Part shown: piece by piece, positions 28,393 to 28,393 of the stretch
How the letters are laid out: every line of letters starts with the position of its first letter
Position numbering within the stretch: position 1 is the first letter of the stretch
Assembly: GCA_003427395.1 (NCBI GenBank)
Contig: BFEA01000479.1
Coordinates: 1,107,228-1,135,620, forward strand
DNA: 28,393 nucleotides
Origin: Chara braunii
Lineage: Eukaryota > Streptophyta > Charophyceae > Charales > Characeae
Reading direction: 5' to 3'
Program-made: the position numbers and the translations under genes
The notes under the pieces: generated by a model
What the model was told of the DNA's origin: nothing
Database searches by the model: none
The model's input: the letters and a program-made list of their open reading frames with translations, nothing else

Positions 28393-28393
28393 C

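Overview
The window looks like repeat-rich nuclear DNA from a eukaryote of the plant lineage. The evidence is short interstitial runs of the plant-type telomere motif (CCCTAAA/TTTAGGG) at 4102-4134 and 18147-18197, a decayed Ty3/gypsy retrotransposon, a hAT-like non-autonomous DNA transposon, abundant microsatellites, and no compact bacterial-style genes. A large-genome streptophyte (for example a charophyte alga) would fit, but I cannot name the species. I see no intact cellular protein-coding gene. Almost every long open reading frame is a microsatellite translation, a repeat translation or a piece of the retroelement.

Layout. 1-4100: microsatellites (AG, ATT, GACA, TAG), a diverged ~270-bp tandem repeat and CA/GT-rich low-complexity DNA. 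4102-4769: interstitial telomere-like motif and copy 1 of a 467-bp dispersed repeat. 5157-6340: an array of 59-bp units, each able to fold into a hairpin, with stems that covary in the diverged units. 7590-8935: a TATA-like box, a 51-bp tandem repeat, and a sequence one base away from the initiator-Met primer-binding site, possibly a solo or headless LTR. 11064-16997 (minus strand): a Ty3/gypsy gag-protease-RT-RNase H-integrase fossil with many stop codons and damaged catalytic residues. Its AT-rich leader and a possible primer-binding site lie at 17120-18800. 21816-23040 (minus strand): a second decayed coding region with a 45-bp internal repeat. 23092-23237: nested palindrome and GT tract. 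23308-24655: copy 2 of the 467-bp repeat, split by an 873-bp hAT-like element with matching terminal inverted repeats and an 8-bp target duplication. 25061-25309: a 63-bp hairpin and CA tract. 26400-27550: a G-skewed, hairpin-rich segment. It contains three copies of a ~28-nt core, each framed by inverted repeats of a different sequence. 27960-28393: CpG-rich palindromic DNA and GATT arrays alternating with GC-rich quasi-palindromes.

Most interesting signals. First, the conserved-core, variable-stem hairpins at 27249-27543. Second, the covarying hairpin array at 5215-6340. Both show inverted-repeat pairing kept while the paired sequence changes, which ordinary tandem duplication does not explain. 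The clearest solved structure is the nested hAT-like insertion, because the window also holds the uninterrupted copy of its target. There is no operon or pathway here: the parts relate by insertion, duplication and decay.
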